From positions 3,782,001 through 3,846,000 of the forward strand of contig NZ_LR746496.1 in assembly GCF_902729405.1 (NCBI RefSeq): 64,000 nt of DNA, written 5' to 3'. This DNA is from Acididesulfobacillus acetoxydans. GTDB lineage: Bacteria; Bacillota; Desulfitobacteriia; Desulfitobacteriales; Desulfitobacteriaceae. Shown here piece by piece: positions 48,592-58,979 of the stretch (position 1 is the first letter of the stretch; each line of letters begins with the position of its first letter). Below the pieces are notes generated by a model that was given only the letters and a program-made list of their open reading frames with translations, ran no database searches and was not told the DNA's origin. A program made the position numbers and the translations under genes.

Positions 48592-49770
48592 TTAAGCCAT
48601 CTGCACTGCCGGCAAAGGCGCGTCAGGGGAATGTCCCCGCCCGCTCAAGAGCTCGGCAAAACGCTCAAAGACAGCCTGGTTCTCTTCCGGGCCGGGTGCT
48701 CCTTCCGGATGGTACTGCACGCTGATGATCGGATAGTCCCGGTGTTCCATCCCTTCCACCGTGCCGTCGTTCAGGTTCTTGAGCACCGCCTGAAAACCCG
48801 TACCCTTCAATGAGCCCTCCTCGACCGCGTAGCCGTGATTCTGGGAAGTCATCGTCGTCCTCAGCGTCCGCACATCCTGAACCGGGTGATTGGCTCCCCG
48901 GTGTCCGAAAGGCAATTTGTACGTTGTTCCTCCCGCCGCCAAGGCTAGAAGCTGGTGCCCGAGACAGATACCCAAAATGGGCAAGCGCGGCAGCAGCACC
49001 CGGATGTTCTTGACAATTTCCGGCAGCTCTCCGGGGTCCCCGGGGCCGTTAGTCAGAACCAGTCCCGCCGGGTGGCAATCCAGGATCTCCCCGGCCTCCG
49101 TCCAAGCCGGAAACACTTTAATCCGAAACCCTCTGCGGCTGAGTTCCCTGAGAATATTGCGCTTGGCGCCAAAGTCCAGCACGGCCAGGAGCTCTCCCGG
49201 CCCGGGAATCTCGTAGGCCTCCCGGATGCAGGCCCGGTAAACCCAGTGCCGGCCGGCAGTGCTTTCCCCTTCAAACCGGCCCGAGAAACTCCCGGAATCC
49301 GAGCAGTTTCCACTCTGCCGCCGGCCTGAGAGATTCCCGCCCCAATACTCCAGCCCTTCTTCGGCCCTCATGGCTAAAACCCCCGGAAGAGTGCCGTACC
49401 GGCGGATGTGCCGCGTCAGGGCCCGGGTGTCTGCCCCCTTCAGGCCCCAGATCCCGCGCCGGGAGCAGAAATCGGCCAGGGAACGGTCCGCGTGCAAGCT
49501 CCCTTCACCCCCGCAAAGTTCGCGCACCACCAGACCCCGCAGGAGGATCCTTTCCGCCTCGCTTTCTTCATCATGCCAGCCGTAGTTCCCGATCTGCGGC
49601 TGGGTCAAAACCAATATTTGCCCGGCATAGGATAGATCCGTGACCATCTCCTGATAACCGCTCATCGAAGTATTGAACACGACTTCTCCCGCCCGCACTC
49701 CTTGAGCAGGCCAGGCTCCGAAAGCTTCTCCTTTAAAGACCACGCCGTCCCGCAAAATCAGATATGCCAT
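48592..49770 (-). CDS. carA: Carbamoyl-phosphate synthase small subunit (glutaminase)
   Basis: 392 residues. The N-terminal domain begins AYLILRDGVVFKGEAFGA; the class I glutamine amidotransferase domain has LTNGPGDPGE, the nucleophile in GICLGHQLLALA, and ISVQYHPEGAPGP. It feeds ammonia to CarB. A Gly/Ser-rich linker near residues 148-172 (GNLSGRRQSGNCSDSGS) is somewhat longer than usual. It lies 40 bases after pyrC. Confidence 0.97.
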   Translation of the reverse strand: MAYLILRDGVVFKGEAFGAWPAQGVRAGEVVFNTSMSGYQEMVTDLSYAGQILVLTQPQIGNYGWHDEESEAERILLRGLVVRELCGGEGSLHADRSLADFCSRRGIWGLKGADTRALTRHIRRYGTLPGVLAMRAEEGLEYWGGNLSGRRQSGNCSDSGSFSGRFEGESTAGRHWVYRACIREAYEIPGPGELLAVLDFGAKRNILRELSRRGFRIKVFPAWTEAGEILDCHPAGLVLTNGPGDPGELPEIVKNIRVLLPRLPILGICLGHQLLALAAGGTTYKLPFGHRGANHPVQDVRTLRTTMTSQNHGYAVEEGSLKGTGFQAVLKNLNDGTVEGMEHRDYPIISVQYHPEGAPGPEENQAVFERFAELLSGRGHSPDAPLPAVQMA

Positions 49771-49810
49771 TCCTTAAATCCTCCCGCGTCCTTCTTCCCC
49801 GGCATCCTTC

Positions 49811-51145
49811 TTACCTGTGCCGGACTCCATCCCCGGCCGGGCAAAGCTGCCTCCCCCTGAGCACAGGCTCGCCGCCCACCCAGACCAGCGTGGGGAAACC
49901 CTGAAGTTCCTGCCCCAGGAAAGGCGTGTTTTGGGCTTTGGAGGCCAAGCTGTCTGAAGTAATCCTTTCCCGCCACTCCGGGTCAAAGAGGACCAGGTCA
50001 GCCGGGCTTCCGGGGCGGAGAGTTCCGCCGGGGAGGCCAAACCGCCGGGCTGGGGCCAGACTCCAAACCTCCGCCAATCGTTTAGGGCTTAACTTGCCCG
50101 GCACTACCAGACGCTGCCACACCGCCGCCAGGGCGGTCTCCAGCCCGATGATGCCGAAGGGGGCCTCCGCAAAGGGCCTGGCCTTCTCTTCCCAAACATG
50201 CGGGGCATGGTCGGTAGCCAGCATGTCCAGGGTTCCGTCCAGCAGCCCGGTCAAAAGCGCTTCCTGATCCTCCTCCGAACGCAGGGGGGGATTTACCTTT
50301 AAAGAAGTATTAAATAAGTCCACGTCCCGGTCTGTGAAGAGCAAGTGATGGGGATTAACTTCGGCGCTCACATCCAGGCCGCGCTCTTTGGCTTCCCGGA
50401 TGAGTCGCACACTTTCCCGGCAAGAGATATGGGCCAGGTGGATCTTACCCCCCGTTTCCGCCGCGAGCATTAAATCCCGGGCTACCATGATGCTCTCGGC
50501 AGAGGAGGGAATCCCTTTCAAACCGAGCCGGGCCGCCGCTTTTCCCCGGTGCATCGCCCCCCCGCAAGCCAGATTCTCATCCTCGCTGTGGCTCACAATC
50601 GGCAGGCCCGTGAGTTTGGCATATTCTAAGGCCAAGCGCATCACCTCGGAGTTCTGAAGGTTGTGCCCGTCGTCGGAAAAGCCAACCGCTCCACCCTCTT
50701 TCAGGTCGAGCATTTCCACCAATTCTCTTCCCCGCATCCCTTTGGTCACTGTCCCCAAAGGATAAACCCTCGCCAGACCGGCCCGGGCTCCCTGGGTCCG
50801 GACAAACTCCACCAAGCCCCGGCTGTCCACCGGCGGCTCCGTGTTGGCCATAGCGATAATGGACGTGAAACCGCCCTTCACAGCCGCGGCCGCCCCGCTG
50901 GCAATGTCTTCTTTTGCTTCCTGCCCCGGCTCTCTCAAGTGTGTATGGGCATCGATGAAGCCGGGAAAGAGGTATTTCCCTTCCCCGTTTAAACTTTCAA
51001 CCGGCTCTCCACCGGCCCGTTCAGCCACTTCCTCCGGACTTAAGCGCTCGGCATTTGCTTCTATCTTTCCCTCCCGGATTAAAATGTCGCGTTTGCCGCA
51101 ACTCCCCGACGGGTCAACCGCATAGATATTTTTAAGCCACCACAT
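49811..51145 (-). CDS. pyrC: Dihydroorotase
   Basis: 444 residues, class I dihydroorotase: metal-binding [14 protein letters not shown] near residue 62, [16 protein letters not shown] and ATDHAPH. It cyclises carbamoyl aspartate to dihydroorotate. Its start overlaps the end of pyrB by 14 bases. Confidence 0.97.
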   Translation of the reverse strand: MWWLKNIYAVDPSGSCGKRDILIREGKIEANAERLSPEEVAERAGGEPVESLNGEGKYLFPGFIDAHTHLREPGQEAKEDIASGAAAAVKGGFTSIIAMANTEPPVDSRGLVEFVRTQGARAGLARVYPLGTVTKGMRGRELVEMLDLKEGGAVGFSDDGHNLQNSEVMRLALEYAKLTGLPIVSHSEDENLACGGAMHRGKAAARLGLKGIPSSAESIMVARDLMLAAETGGKIHLAHISCRESVRLIREAKERGLDVSAEVNPHHLLFTDRDVDLFNTSLKVNPPLRSEEDQEALLTGLLDGTLDMLATDHAPHVWEEKARPFAEAPFGIIGLETALAAVWQRLVVPGKLSPKRLAEVWSLAPARRFGLPGGTLRPGSPADLVLFDPEWRERITSDSLASKAQNTPFLGQELQGFPTLVWVGGEPVLRGRQLCPAGDGVRHR

Positions 51146-52064
51146 TGGTCGTTCCTCCCATCAACAGATAAATGACAGCCATGCGCACCGCAACCCCGTT
51201 GGTCACCTGCTCTTCGACCATTCCCTGGGGACCGTCGGCCAGGTCACTGGCAATCTCCACCCCCCGGTTCATCGGACCCGGATGCAGGATGAGCGTTTCC
51301 TTGCCGGTAGCCCTGAGCCGGGCCCTATCCAGACCGTAGCTCCGGCTGTATTCCCGCAGGCTGGGGAACAAGCCCGCCTGCTGGCGTTCCAGCTGCAGGC
51401 GCAAAGCCATCACCACATCCGCTCCGGGCAGCTCCCGGTCCAGATCATAGCTCAGTTTCACACCCAAAACAGACAGTTCCGGCGGCAGTAATGTCGGGGG
51501 GCCGGCTAAGACGACCTCGGCTCCCAGCTTGGTCAAGCCCCAGACATTGCTTCTGGCCACCCGGGAGTGCAAGACATCCCCCACTATAATCACTTTCTTG
51601 CCGCGCAAATCCCCCAGCTTCTCCTGCATGGTGAACAGATCCAACAAAGCCTGGGTCGGATGCTCATGCTGCCCGTCCCCGGCATTGATCACCCCCGCCT
51701 CCAGGTGCCTGGCCAGGAATCCGGCGGCCCCGGAAGCGGCATGCCGGATGATGATCAAATCCGTCTGCATGGCCTGTAGAGTTTTTGCGGTATCCAGCAA
51801 GCTCTCCCCTTTGTTGACGCTGCTCTGGGACACCCCAATATTCACGGCGTCAGCCCCCAGCACTTTAGCCGCCATCTCAAAAGAAGTCTTCGTCCGGGTG
51901 CTCGCCTCATAGAAAAGGGTGTAGACCGCCTTACCCCTCAGCGTAGGCAGCTTTTTCACCGGACGCAGCAACACCTCTTTCATTGGTTTAGCGGTTTGCA
52001 GAATGTGCCTGATCTCGTCCGGACTCAGGCCCTCCAAACCCAATAGATCCTTAAACATCCGCAT
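51132..52064 (-). CDS. pyrB: Aspartate carbamoyltransferase catalytic subunit
   Basis: 310 residues from ATG 52064 ([20 protein letters not shown]), preceded by GGGGAGGAG; the longer frame upstream lies in the leader. It has the carbamoyl-phosphate site [14 protein letters not shown] and HPTQALLD. It condenses carbamoyl phosphate and aspartate. No pyrI regulatory gene is present. It is controlled by a PyrR attenuator at 52228-52325. Confidence 0.97.
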   Translation of the reverse strand: MRMFKDLLGLEGLSPDEIRHILQTAKPMKEVLLRPVKKLPTLRGKAVYTLFYEASTRTKTSFEMAAKVLGADAVNIGVSQSSVNKGESLLDTAKTLQAMQTDLIIIRHAASGAAGFLARHLEAGVINAGDGQHEHPTQALLDLFTMQEKLGDLRGKKVIIVGDVLHSRVARSNVWGLTKLGAEVVLAGPPTLLPPELSVLGVKLSYDLDRELPGADVVMALRLQLERQQAGLFPSLREYSRSYGLDRARLRATGKETLILHPGPMNRGVEIASDLADGPQGMVEEQVTNGVAVRMAVIYLLMGGTTNVVA

Positions 52065-52227
52065 ATGGTCTCCTCCCCTATCAAATTCCTTGCGGGTCCG
52101 CGCCCGTAGGGACCCTCGAACGAGTGAACTTGAAACCCACTCCCACTTATAAAAAGGTGGTCGTACGATTAGCCACATGCCGGAAACCCGGCGTTAAACT
52201 TAGAGTTTCCGAATGACATGAAAAAAT

Positions 52228-52325
52228 CCTCTTGCCCCAAGGCAAGAGGAAAAGACATCTTTACTCTCCTCAACCCTTGGCCGACTCACTGGAAGGCATT
52301 TAAAGGGTGGTTTTCATTAAAAGAT
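52228..52325 (-). promoter_or_regulatory. PyrR-dependent attenuator between pyrR and pyrB
   Basis: On the minus strand the leader has CCTTTAAATGCCTTCCAGTG, then GAG and, after GTCGGCC, AAGG, matching the PyrR-binding anti-antiterminator consensus (UUUAA...UCCAG-GAG...AAGG). This is followed by the terminator CCTCTTGCC-TTGG-GGCAAGAGG and ATTTTTTC (52250-52228 region). UMP-bound PyrR would favour termination before pyrB. Spacing between the two elements is about 20-30 nt, as in Bacillus. Confidence 0.85.
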
Positions 52326-52423
52326 CTTAAGAGTGTACGTGTTCTTTGTAATTTTTGGCGTTTCGGCCGCCGGCTTCGCGTTCAAACCCCGTCTCTCCGC
52401 CCGTGCCTGTTCACTCCTGCTTA

Positions 52424-52472
52424 TCGGTACTCGGCTACTTATCGGTACTCGGCTACTTATCGGCACCCGCCT
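52424..52472. repeat. 18-bp tandem repeat downstream of pyrR
   Basis: The unit TATCGGTACTCGGCTACT is repeated two and a half times just after the pyrR stop codon. No coding potential. Confidence 0.7.
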
Positions 52473-52485
52473 GTTCACTCGATCT

Positions 52486-53085
<600 letters not shown>

Positions 53086-53117
53086 TCAGGATCCGCATTG
53101 CCCGGGTCCAGATAGCC

Positions 53118-53202
53118 AAAAAACTGTCCGGCCTGCGGCAGACAGTTTACTCCCTTTCAATCCGTCTGCCTTCGGCGTCTCTCCGGACTCCCGTTAAAGG
53201 CC
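53118..53202 (-). promoter_or_regulatory. PyrR-dependent attenuator in the pyrR leader
   Basis: On the minus strand GGCCTTTAACGGGAGTCCGG, then AGAGACGCCGAAGG (53200-53169), matches the PyrR-binding loop (UUUAA...GUCC-GAGAG...GAAGG). It is followed by a terminator hairpin AAACTGTC...GACAGTTTTTT (53148-53118). It precedes pyrR by about 70 bases, giving autoregulation of the whole operon. Confidence 0.85.
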
Positions 53203-53315
53203 ACCCTCTCCCTTGCGCCGTCTTCCGCGTTATGCGGCGGTGGCGCTTGGAAACATTTAAGCTCGATGTTGATGTTAAATAATGTTAATGCTGACTTCAG
53301 CTTTCAACCTATTTC

Positions 53316-53344
53316 AGTTTAACCTGCCAAAATACCAAAGTCAA
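53316..53344 (-). promoter_or_regulatory. SigA-type promoter of the pyr operon
   Basis: TTGACT (53344-53339) and TAAACT (53321-53316) on the minus strand are separated by exactly 17 bases. The predicted start near 53308 gives a leader that runs through the attenuator at 53118-53202 into pyrR. Confidence 0.75.
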
Positions 53345-53446
53345 GTAATACTCACTTTACCCGGTCTGGCATCACTTCCAACGCAATGATTTCCCACTCC
53401 TTTTCCTGCGTTCCGATGGTCAACTTTCATTTTAATCATTCACCCA

Positions 53447-53452
53447 TATAAT
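53447..53452 (+). promoter_or_regulatory. Candidate -10 element for the small gene at 53564
   Basis: The sequence CATATAAT contains TATAAT at 53447-53452, 112 bases before the start codon. No good -35 TTGACA is seen at 17 bases, so a sporulation sigma factor (E/K type prefers CATA at -10) is also possible. Confidence 0.3.
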
Positions 53453-53563
53453 GGAAATCAGAACAACAACTCTTCTCACCGGCGGCTTTACAACGGGCAA
53501 GAAGACACTCAGCCCGGAAAACCCGCCGGCAAACCAAATGTCGGAGAAAGGGGTCTTCGGATT

Positions 53564-53887
53564 ATGGCACACCCGTCACCACATCATGGAAAAAGCGGCT
53601 ATGTGAATATTTACAGTCCTTACCCGCCCTATGTCAGGCGCTATCCCCTGACTTCCACCGTCGGCTACGAACCGCCGTCCTGGGAACGCTTTGAAGAACA
53701 GTTTGAACCGGCCTGGTTAGAACAAGCGGAAAAGCGCATGGGCTTTAAACCCGGCCACGAACCCATTTGGTGGGAACTCATGGAAGAACAGTTTGAACCC
53801 CCGTGGCTGCAGCGTCTTGAACGCCTTGTGGGAATCCCTCAGCCCTTTGATCCCCGTTATGATCTTCCCTGGGGTATGCTCTACTAA
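53564..53887 (+). CDS. Small protein of unknown function with an internal duplicated motif
   Basis: 107 residues, with GGAGAAAGGGG upstream of the ATG. It is rich in Pro, Tyr, Trp and Glu. Two copies of about 30 residues follow each other: PSWERFEEQFEPAWLEQAEK and IWWELMEEQFEPPWLQRLER, sharing W-E-x-x-E-E-Q-F-E-P-x-W-L. The N-terminus is Tyr/Pro-rich (YVNIYSPYPPYVRRYPL) and the end is PRYDLPWGMLY. No signal peptide or membrane segment. I do not recognise a family; the composition resembles small spore coat or scaffold proteins, which is only a guess. The gene stands alone between pyrR and the rluD-like gene, opposite to its neighbours. Codon-like third-position GC and the internal repeat argue that it is real. 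Confidence 0.65.
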   Translation: MAHPSPHHGKSGYVNIYSPYPPYVRRYPLTSTVGYEPPSWERFEEQFEPAWLEQAEKRMGFKPGHEPIWWELMEEQFEPPWLQRLERLVGIPQPFDPRYDLPWGMLY

Positions 53888-53938
53888 GCTGCGCAGTCAC
53901 GCCGCACCCCGGGAGCCGCCTGGCCTCCCGAGCCCGCT

Positions 53939-54105
53939 GTTGTCCCGAACCAGGTGAGCTCCGCTGTCGTCCCCAACTCGCTATCGCCCCGAACTCGGCG
54001 GGCTCCGCTATCGTCCCGAACTTGACGGGCTCCGCTATCGTCCCGAACTTGACGGGCTCCGCTATCGTCCCGAACTTGACGGGCTCCGCTATGTCCCGAA
54101 CTCCC
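53939..54105. repeat. 27-bp tandem repeat array
   Basis: Three perfect units (CGTCCCGAACTTGACGGGCT plus CCGCTAT) begin at 54012, 54039 and 54066, with degenerate copies on the left from about 53939 and a partial one on the right. It lies between the small gene and the rluD-like gene stop. No gene is supported across it. Confidence 0.85.
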
Positions 54106-54190
54106 TGTGGGCCGCACCATCGTTCGGCACCCGTGACCTCCGCCGCCGTCCCGCATCCCGGGAAGCGCGCGGCCGTCGCGAGCCGTGGGC

Positions 54191-55420
54191 CTATTCCCCT
54201 TGGCTCAGCCGCGCTCTCACTTCCAGAAAATATTCCGGGAGCGGCGCCTCAAATTCGAGCCAATCTCCGCTGACCGGGTGGCGGAAGCCTAAGAGCCGGG
54301 CGTGGAGCATCTGTCCCGCCAGCCGCATGGGATTGTGTTTGGGGCCGTAGAGCAAATCCCCCAAAACAGGATGCCCGATATAGGCCATGTGCACCCGGAT
54401 CTGGTGTGTTCTGCCGGTTTCCAGACGGGCCTCCACTTCCGTATATTGGCGCCAGCGCCGCAGGACCGCATAGTGAGTCAGGGCCGATTTGGAGTTAGTA
54501 AACCTCACCGCCATCCTCTTGCGCTGCTTCGGGTCCCGGCCGATGGGAGCATCAATCGTCCCTTCCGCCTCGGTGAGCAGGCCGTGGACAATCGCCTGAT
54601 AACGCCTGGTCATGCTATGTTCCTTAATCTGAGCAGCCAATCCCCGGTGCGCCCGGTCTGTTTTGGCTACCACCAGCAAACCCGAGGTATCCTTATCAAT
54701 GCGGTGGACAATACCCGGGCGCAGTACTCCGTTGATCCCGGAAAGATGACGGCAGTGATAGAGGAGAGCATTGACCAATGTTCCGGACCAAGCCCCGGGT
54801 GCAGGGTGAACCACCATGCCCTGGGGTTTATTGACAACCAAGAGCTCCTCATCCTCGTACACGATGTCCAGCCGAATATCTTCCGCCTCCGCCGCCAATT
54901 CTTTCACTTCCGGGATGAAGACGCTGAGGTGATCCCCTTCCCGGATTCTGTAGTTAGCTTTGCGGCTTGTTCCGTTAACCCGGACGAAACCTTGCTCAAT
55001 GAGGGCTTGGACATAGGACCTTGACTTGGCCAAGACACGGGTTGTGCCAACATCAAGGCGTTCCCCTGCGGGAGGGGACTCCACTTCCCGCAGCCAACCA
55101 CCCCGCCGCGAACCATCCTCGCAGCCGCCACCTGCCGACCGGGCGCCATCTTTCCGGCCGCCGTCCGCACCCGCGTCTTTTTCCCAACTGTTCTCCTGCC
55201 GACCCCTATCCGGCCAATCGCCCCGGTCCCGGCCGTCCTCTTGCCGGCCGTCTCCGCCCCGCGCTTTCCCGTCTGCCCCCGCCGACCGGGCCGGTCCCTG
55301 CGCAGCGGCCGCGTGTTCTTTTTCAGATGCCCCCCACTCGTCTGCCTTTGTCAGCCGGCCTTGCAGCTTCACTCTCCGGGCCGCGGCGAGCCGCGCTTTT
55401 CCTCTCTCAGGCATCGTCAT
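54191..55420 (-). CDS. RluD-family 23S rRNA pseudouridine synthase with a long low-complexity N-terminal extension
   Basis: 409 residues; the family is about 300. Residues from about 118 form an S4 RNA-binding domain (RLDVGTTRVLAKSRSYVQALIEQ begins it), followed by the RluA catalytic domain with HRIDKDTSGLLVVAKT (the catalytic Asp) and LETGRTHQIRVHM. The first ~110 residues are Gly/Arg/Asp/Ala-rich and unlike any domain. The upstream lspA stop overlaps the start by four bases, which supports the long start, though a start nearer residue 109 cannot be excluded. It likely modifies 23S rRNA. Confidence 0.92.
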   Translation of the reverse strand: MTMPERGKARLAAARRVKLQGRLTKADEWGASEKEHAAAAQGPARSAGADGKARGGDGRQEDGRDRGDWPDRGRQENSWEKDAGADGGRKDGARSAGGGCEDGSRRGGWLREVESPPAGERLDVGTTRVLAKSRSYVQALIEQGFVRVNGTSRKANYRIREGDHLSVFIPEVKELAAEAEDIRLDIVYEDEELLVVNKPQGMVVHPAPGAWSGTLVNALLYHCRHLSGINGVLRPGIVHRIDKDTSGLLVVAKTDRAHRGLAAQIKEHSMTRRYQAIVHGLLTEAEGTIDAPIGRDPKQRKRMAVRFTNSKSALTHYAVLRRWRQYTEVEARLETGRTHQIRVHMAYIGHPVLGDLLYGPKHNPMRLAGQMLHARLLGFRHPVSGDWLEFEAPLPEYFLEVRARLSQGE

Positions 55421-55866
55421 TCGCCCCCTCTGCGCTCCTTGCGATAAACGGCCAGCAAGAGCAGCCCGACCCCGATAACGATCATGCTGTCGGCAAAATT
55501 AAAAACAAAGGGCCAGATTCTGAAATCCAGATAATCAATCACCAAACCCGAATGAATCCGATCATAGAGGTTTCCCAAAGCCCCACCGGCAATCATTCCC
55601 ATCGCCAGCCGGATCATGACCTCTCCCTTGGGAATCTTTCTTTGTGCAAAGACGATAATGAGAACCACCACCAAAGCCGTCGCAATAAAAATCCAGGTCC
55701 GGCCTGCCATTAAGCCAAAAGCCGCGCCTGGATTCAAAACATAAGTCAGATGCAGGACCTTCGGTATCAACACGAGAGACTGACCGGGAACGAAACGGGT
55801 TTCAATCACTATTTTTAGGGCCCGGTCGATGATCCATACCGCGATCATGGTCGCCCATACCAGCAC
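55417..55866 (-). CDS. lspA: Lipoprotein signal peptidase (signal peptidase II)
   Basis: 149 residues with four hydrophobic membrane segments, the NPGAAFG motif, and the two catalytic aspartates in VIDYLDF and FNFADSMIVIG. It cleaves prolipoproteins at the lipobox cysteine in the cytoplasmic membrane. It overlaps the rluD-like gene, a common lspA-rluD pairing. Upstream (right) is a 600-base gap of repeats. Confidence 0.96.
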   Translation of the reverse strand: MLVWATMIAVWIIDRALKIVIETRFVPGQSLVLIPKVLHLTYVLNPGAAFGLMAGRTWIFIATALVVVLIIVFAQRKIPKGEVMIRLAMGMIAGGALGNLYDRIHSGLVIDYLDFRIWPFVFNFADSMIVIGVGLLLLAVYRKERRGGE

Positions 55867-56461
<595 letters not shown>

Positions 56462-57118
56462 CTATCCGCGGTGTTCCCGGCTGTAATGAATCGTGTTCCC
56501 CGGCCCGGGCTCCCGTTCGGTCGGAATTGTTTCCACTTCCTGAACCGCCCCGACCCATTCGTCCGCGTCTTCGGAGGCGGAGTTGAAATCCTTGACATCC
56601 CTGTTCGTCCCCAAATCCTGCGGGGAATCCGACGTCCCATAACGCGCCACCGCCTGCCAGGAATCCTCACCGTCGAACTCTACGCGGTCTGTCCCGTCGT
56701 TGAAGGTCCGGGCGAACGGCCTGTTGAGAATTTCGTTCTCCACCGGATCGCGCTGAAAAGAGTGTTGTTCCTCCTGCTCTTCCCTGCGGCTGCAGCCGGC
56801 ACAGACTGTCGTGTAGGGCAGGACCCGCAGGCGTTCGGCGGAAATGGGCCTGCCGCAATGCTCGCAGATCCCGTATTCCCCTTTTTCATAACGCTCCAGG
56901 GCCGAATCGATGGCCTCAATTTTATGCCGGATGTTATCGCGAAGGGCGACATCCCGTTCCCGCTGGTAGAGTTCCGTGCCGATGTCGGCCGGATGATTGT
57001 CCAATACGGATAATTCCGAGAGGGAATCCCGCATGTCTCCGCTCAAGAGTTCGCCCGCTATTTCCTGCCATTTCCGCTTATCCTCGCGCAGCTGCCGGAT
57101 TAAGTCTTCATCACTCAT
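56462..57118 (-). CDS. TraR/DksA-type C4 zinc-finger protein, YteA-like
   Basis: 218 residues from ATG 57118 (MSDEDLIRQLREDKRKWQEI), with GGGGAGGAAAA upstream. A coiled-coil N-terminus is followed by a DksA/TraR zinc finger YGICEHCGRPISAERL with CAGC. The C-terminal tail with FDGEDSWQAVARYGTSDSPQD matches the YteA family of sporulating Firmicutes. The role is probably regulation through RNA polymerase; it is unproven. Confidence 0.9.
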   Translation of the reverse strand: MSDEDLIRQLREDKRKWQEIAGELLSGDMRDSLSELSVLDNHPADIGTELYQRERDVALRDNIRHKIEAIDSALERYEKGEYGICEHCGRPISAERLRVLPYTTVCAGCSRREEQEEQHSFQRDPVENEILNRPFARTFNDGTDRVEFDGEDSWQAVARYGTSDSPQDLGTNRDVKDFNSASEDADEWVGAVQEVETIPTEREPGPGNTIHYSREHRG

Positions 57119-57408
57119 ATCTTTTTCCTCCCCGCACATTCCTTTCCGGATCATTCTGCCCCGACCGCGCTCTCTTTACCCTCAAAAACGCTCCCTTTGA
57201 AACCGTTAGCTGAAACAAGCCGCGCCTTGGCGCCGCGAAACGATGAAAATCCCCGTCGGCGAGAAGAGTCCGAAGCGTTTCCAAAAAGCACCGAGACTCC
57301 GGTCCGGCGCGCGAACTGACGCCTATACACCTGCAGGGGTAAAAAAAGCTCGATGGGATTGATGGTTCGCTTTGAGGGAAGGTTCGCGGCTGATACACCT
57401 TCCGGGGC
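57119..57408. other. Gap between the DksA-like gene and the pduL terminator
   Basis: About 290 bases without a supported gene. It must contain the promoter for the DksA-like gene on the minus strand, but no clear boxes are seen. Confidence 0.4.
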
Positions 57409-57437
57409 AAAAAAAGAGCCCGGGATTTCCCGGGCCC
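57409..57437 (-). terminator. Rho-independent terminator after pduL
   Basis: On the minus strand GCCCGGGA-AA-TCCCGGGC (57435-57418) is followed by TCTTTTTTTG. It is placed just past the pduL stop codon. Confidence 0.9.
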
Positions 57438-57442
57438 AACCT

Positions 57443-58048
57443 TCAACCTACGGCTCGTCTCCATTCTTTCCGAGCCGCCGTGACTTCCAGCCTCACGCCG
57501 TTCTTGAGGCCGAACGCATTGCCCTCATCCGTATCCAGATGAAAGTCCAAGGCGTAGTGCGGCCCGACCCTGATCCGGACATTGTCTAAAATCCCGCCCC
57601 GTTCGCCGGGCACCGGAACCTCCACCCGGTCTCCGTCCTTCAGCCCGTAGGCGGCCGCCTCCATGGGGCTCATGTGAATGTGCCGGGCCGCGATGATCAC
57701 CCCTTGAACCAAGCGGACTCTGCCGCTCGTGCCGACCAGTTCGATTCCGGGGGTACCGGCGAGATTGCCGGAGTCACGTACAGGCGGTTTCACGCCCAAT
57801 TTGAAAGTATCGGTGGCTGCCAGTTCTACCTGGGATTCTTTCCGCGCCGGCCCCAAAATGCGGACCCCGCTCAGGGAGCCTTTGGGACCGATGAGAGTCA
57901 CAGTCTCCTCACAAGCAAATTGGCCTGGCTGACTAAGGTCTTTGAGCTTGGTCAAACGGTGCCCCGGGCCGAAAAGCTGTTCAATATGCGCTGTCGTCAA
58001 ATGAACGTGCCGGCTCGAAATCCCAACGGGAACCATTAATTTAGCCAT
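57443..58048 (-). CDS. pduL: Phosphate propanoyltransferase PduL
   Basis: 201 residues from ATG 58048 (MAKLMVPVGISSRHVHLTTA). Zinc-binding histidines are seen in SSRHVHL and AARHIHMSP, with the C-terminal LDFHLDTDEGNAFGL. The enzyme swaps phosphate and CoA on propionyl or acetyl groups. No microcompartment genes are near and there is no N-terminal encapsulation peptide, so it probably acts free in the cytoplasm as the phosphotransacetylase for acetate formation. Confidence 0.94.
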   Translation of the reverse strand: MAKLMVPVGISSRHVHLTTAHIEQLFGPGHRLTKLKDLSQPGQFACEETVTLIGPKGSLSGVRILGPARKESQVELAATDTFKLGVKPPVRDSGNLAGTPGIELVGTSGRVRLVQGVIIAARHIHMSPMEAAAYGLKDGDRVEVPVPGERGGILDNVRIRVGPHYALDFHLDTDEGNAFGLKNGVRLEVTAARKEWRRAVG

Positions 58049-58218
58049 AGCGCTCAACCTCCCTGCCCGGTTAGTATCTCACCAAAGCAGGGAAAAGATT
58101 TGAACCCCGGAGCAAAGTTTGAGGATTATCCTGCCGGAACTATGTTCGATCGTCACTTTACTCCGTTCGGCGAAATGTGGCGTCAGCGGAAATGTCCGGT
58201 TGGAGCTAAGTTCGATTT

Positions 58219-58770
58219 TCACCCGGGTTTGCAAATAATCTCGTGAATCTTCGTGCCGAAAAACTGGTTGGAATGCTCGGGAGTCAGGACAATGGCGCTG
58301 TCCGCCCCCCTGCCGGTTCCGCCGAGCGCCACTACCCGCTGCCCGTGTTTAATCAGCCCCGCGTCCAGCGCCATGACGGAACACTCGATTCCCACTTTGA
58401 CTCCCTGGCCGAACATGCGCAGGGTATGTCCCACGATTTCCCCGGGATAAAGTCCCCCGGCCTGAATACGCAGGGCCCGGTCAATTCCGGCAAAGAGGTG
58501 GGTCGTTGTCAAAATCTTGGCTCCCTTTTCGGTCAGGAAAGCCCGCTTGTCCGGCTCCATTTCATCCACGCCCGGTCCGGCAAAACCCACGTGATGGGTC
58601 ACGCAGACCACCTCGAGCCCGTGCCCCAAACAGCGTTCGCCGGTCTCTCCGGTATTTGTGGCCACGACCAGAGTCAAAATACCCAACTCTTTCGCCCGCC
58701 GAACTGCCAAAGAAACAGCGGTTTCCGTATTTTCACGTCCGGGCCGTTCAAAGATTTCCACGCACCTCAC
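58219..58770 (-). CDS. Pyruvate kinase C-terminal-like protein of unknown function
   Basis: 183 residues if started at GTG 58770 (MRCVEIFERPGRENTETAVS), which has AAAGGA just upstream; an in-frame start at 58818 (199 aa) is possible but has no ribosome site. The motifs EIFERPGRENTE, VVATNTGETG and GGTGRGADSAIVL resemble the stand-alone pyruvate kinase alpha/beta domain family (COG1751). No catalytic pyruvate kinase domain is present. It lies between pduL and comB; the function is unknown. Confidence 0.8.
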   Translation of the reverse strand: MRCVEIFERPGRENTETAVSLAVRRAKELGILTLVVATNTGETGERCLGHGLEVVCVTHHVGFAGPGVDEMEPDKRAFLTEKGAKILTTTHLFAGIDRALRIQAGGLYPGEIVGHTLRMFGQGVKVGIECSVMALDAGLIKHGQRVVALGGTGRGADSAIVLTPEHSNQFFGTKIHEIICKPG

Positions 58771-58979
58771 CGTTCCTTTCTTCGGAAAAAACATTCTCTT
58801 GAGAAAATCCTGCGCCAACGACCCATGAGCGGATCAGGATCGGGTTCTGCCTTACGGCCGCCACTTTAGCGGGGTTGTCTCTGCCCCATCTTTTTAATGT
58901 CTCTTGCCATTACCCTTCTGGCTGCTTACAGCTGCCTCTTTAGCGGGTCCGGTCTCTCCCCGGGTGTTTTAGTCAACCC

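Noticed and set aside
53884-54156. Minus-strand frame with repeated DDSGARQVR peptide
   Set aside because: It is a translation of the 27-bp tandem repeat and no gene feature supports it.
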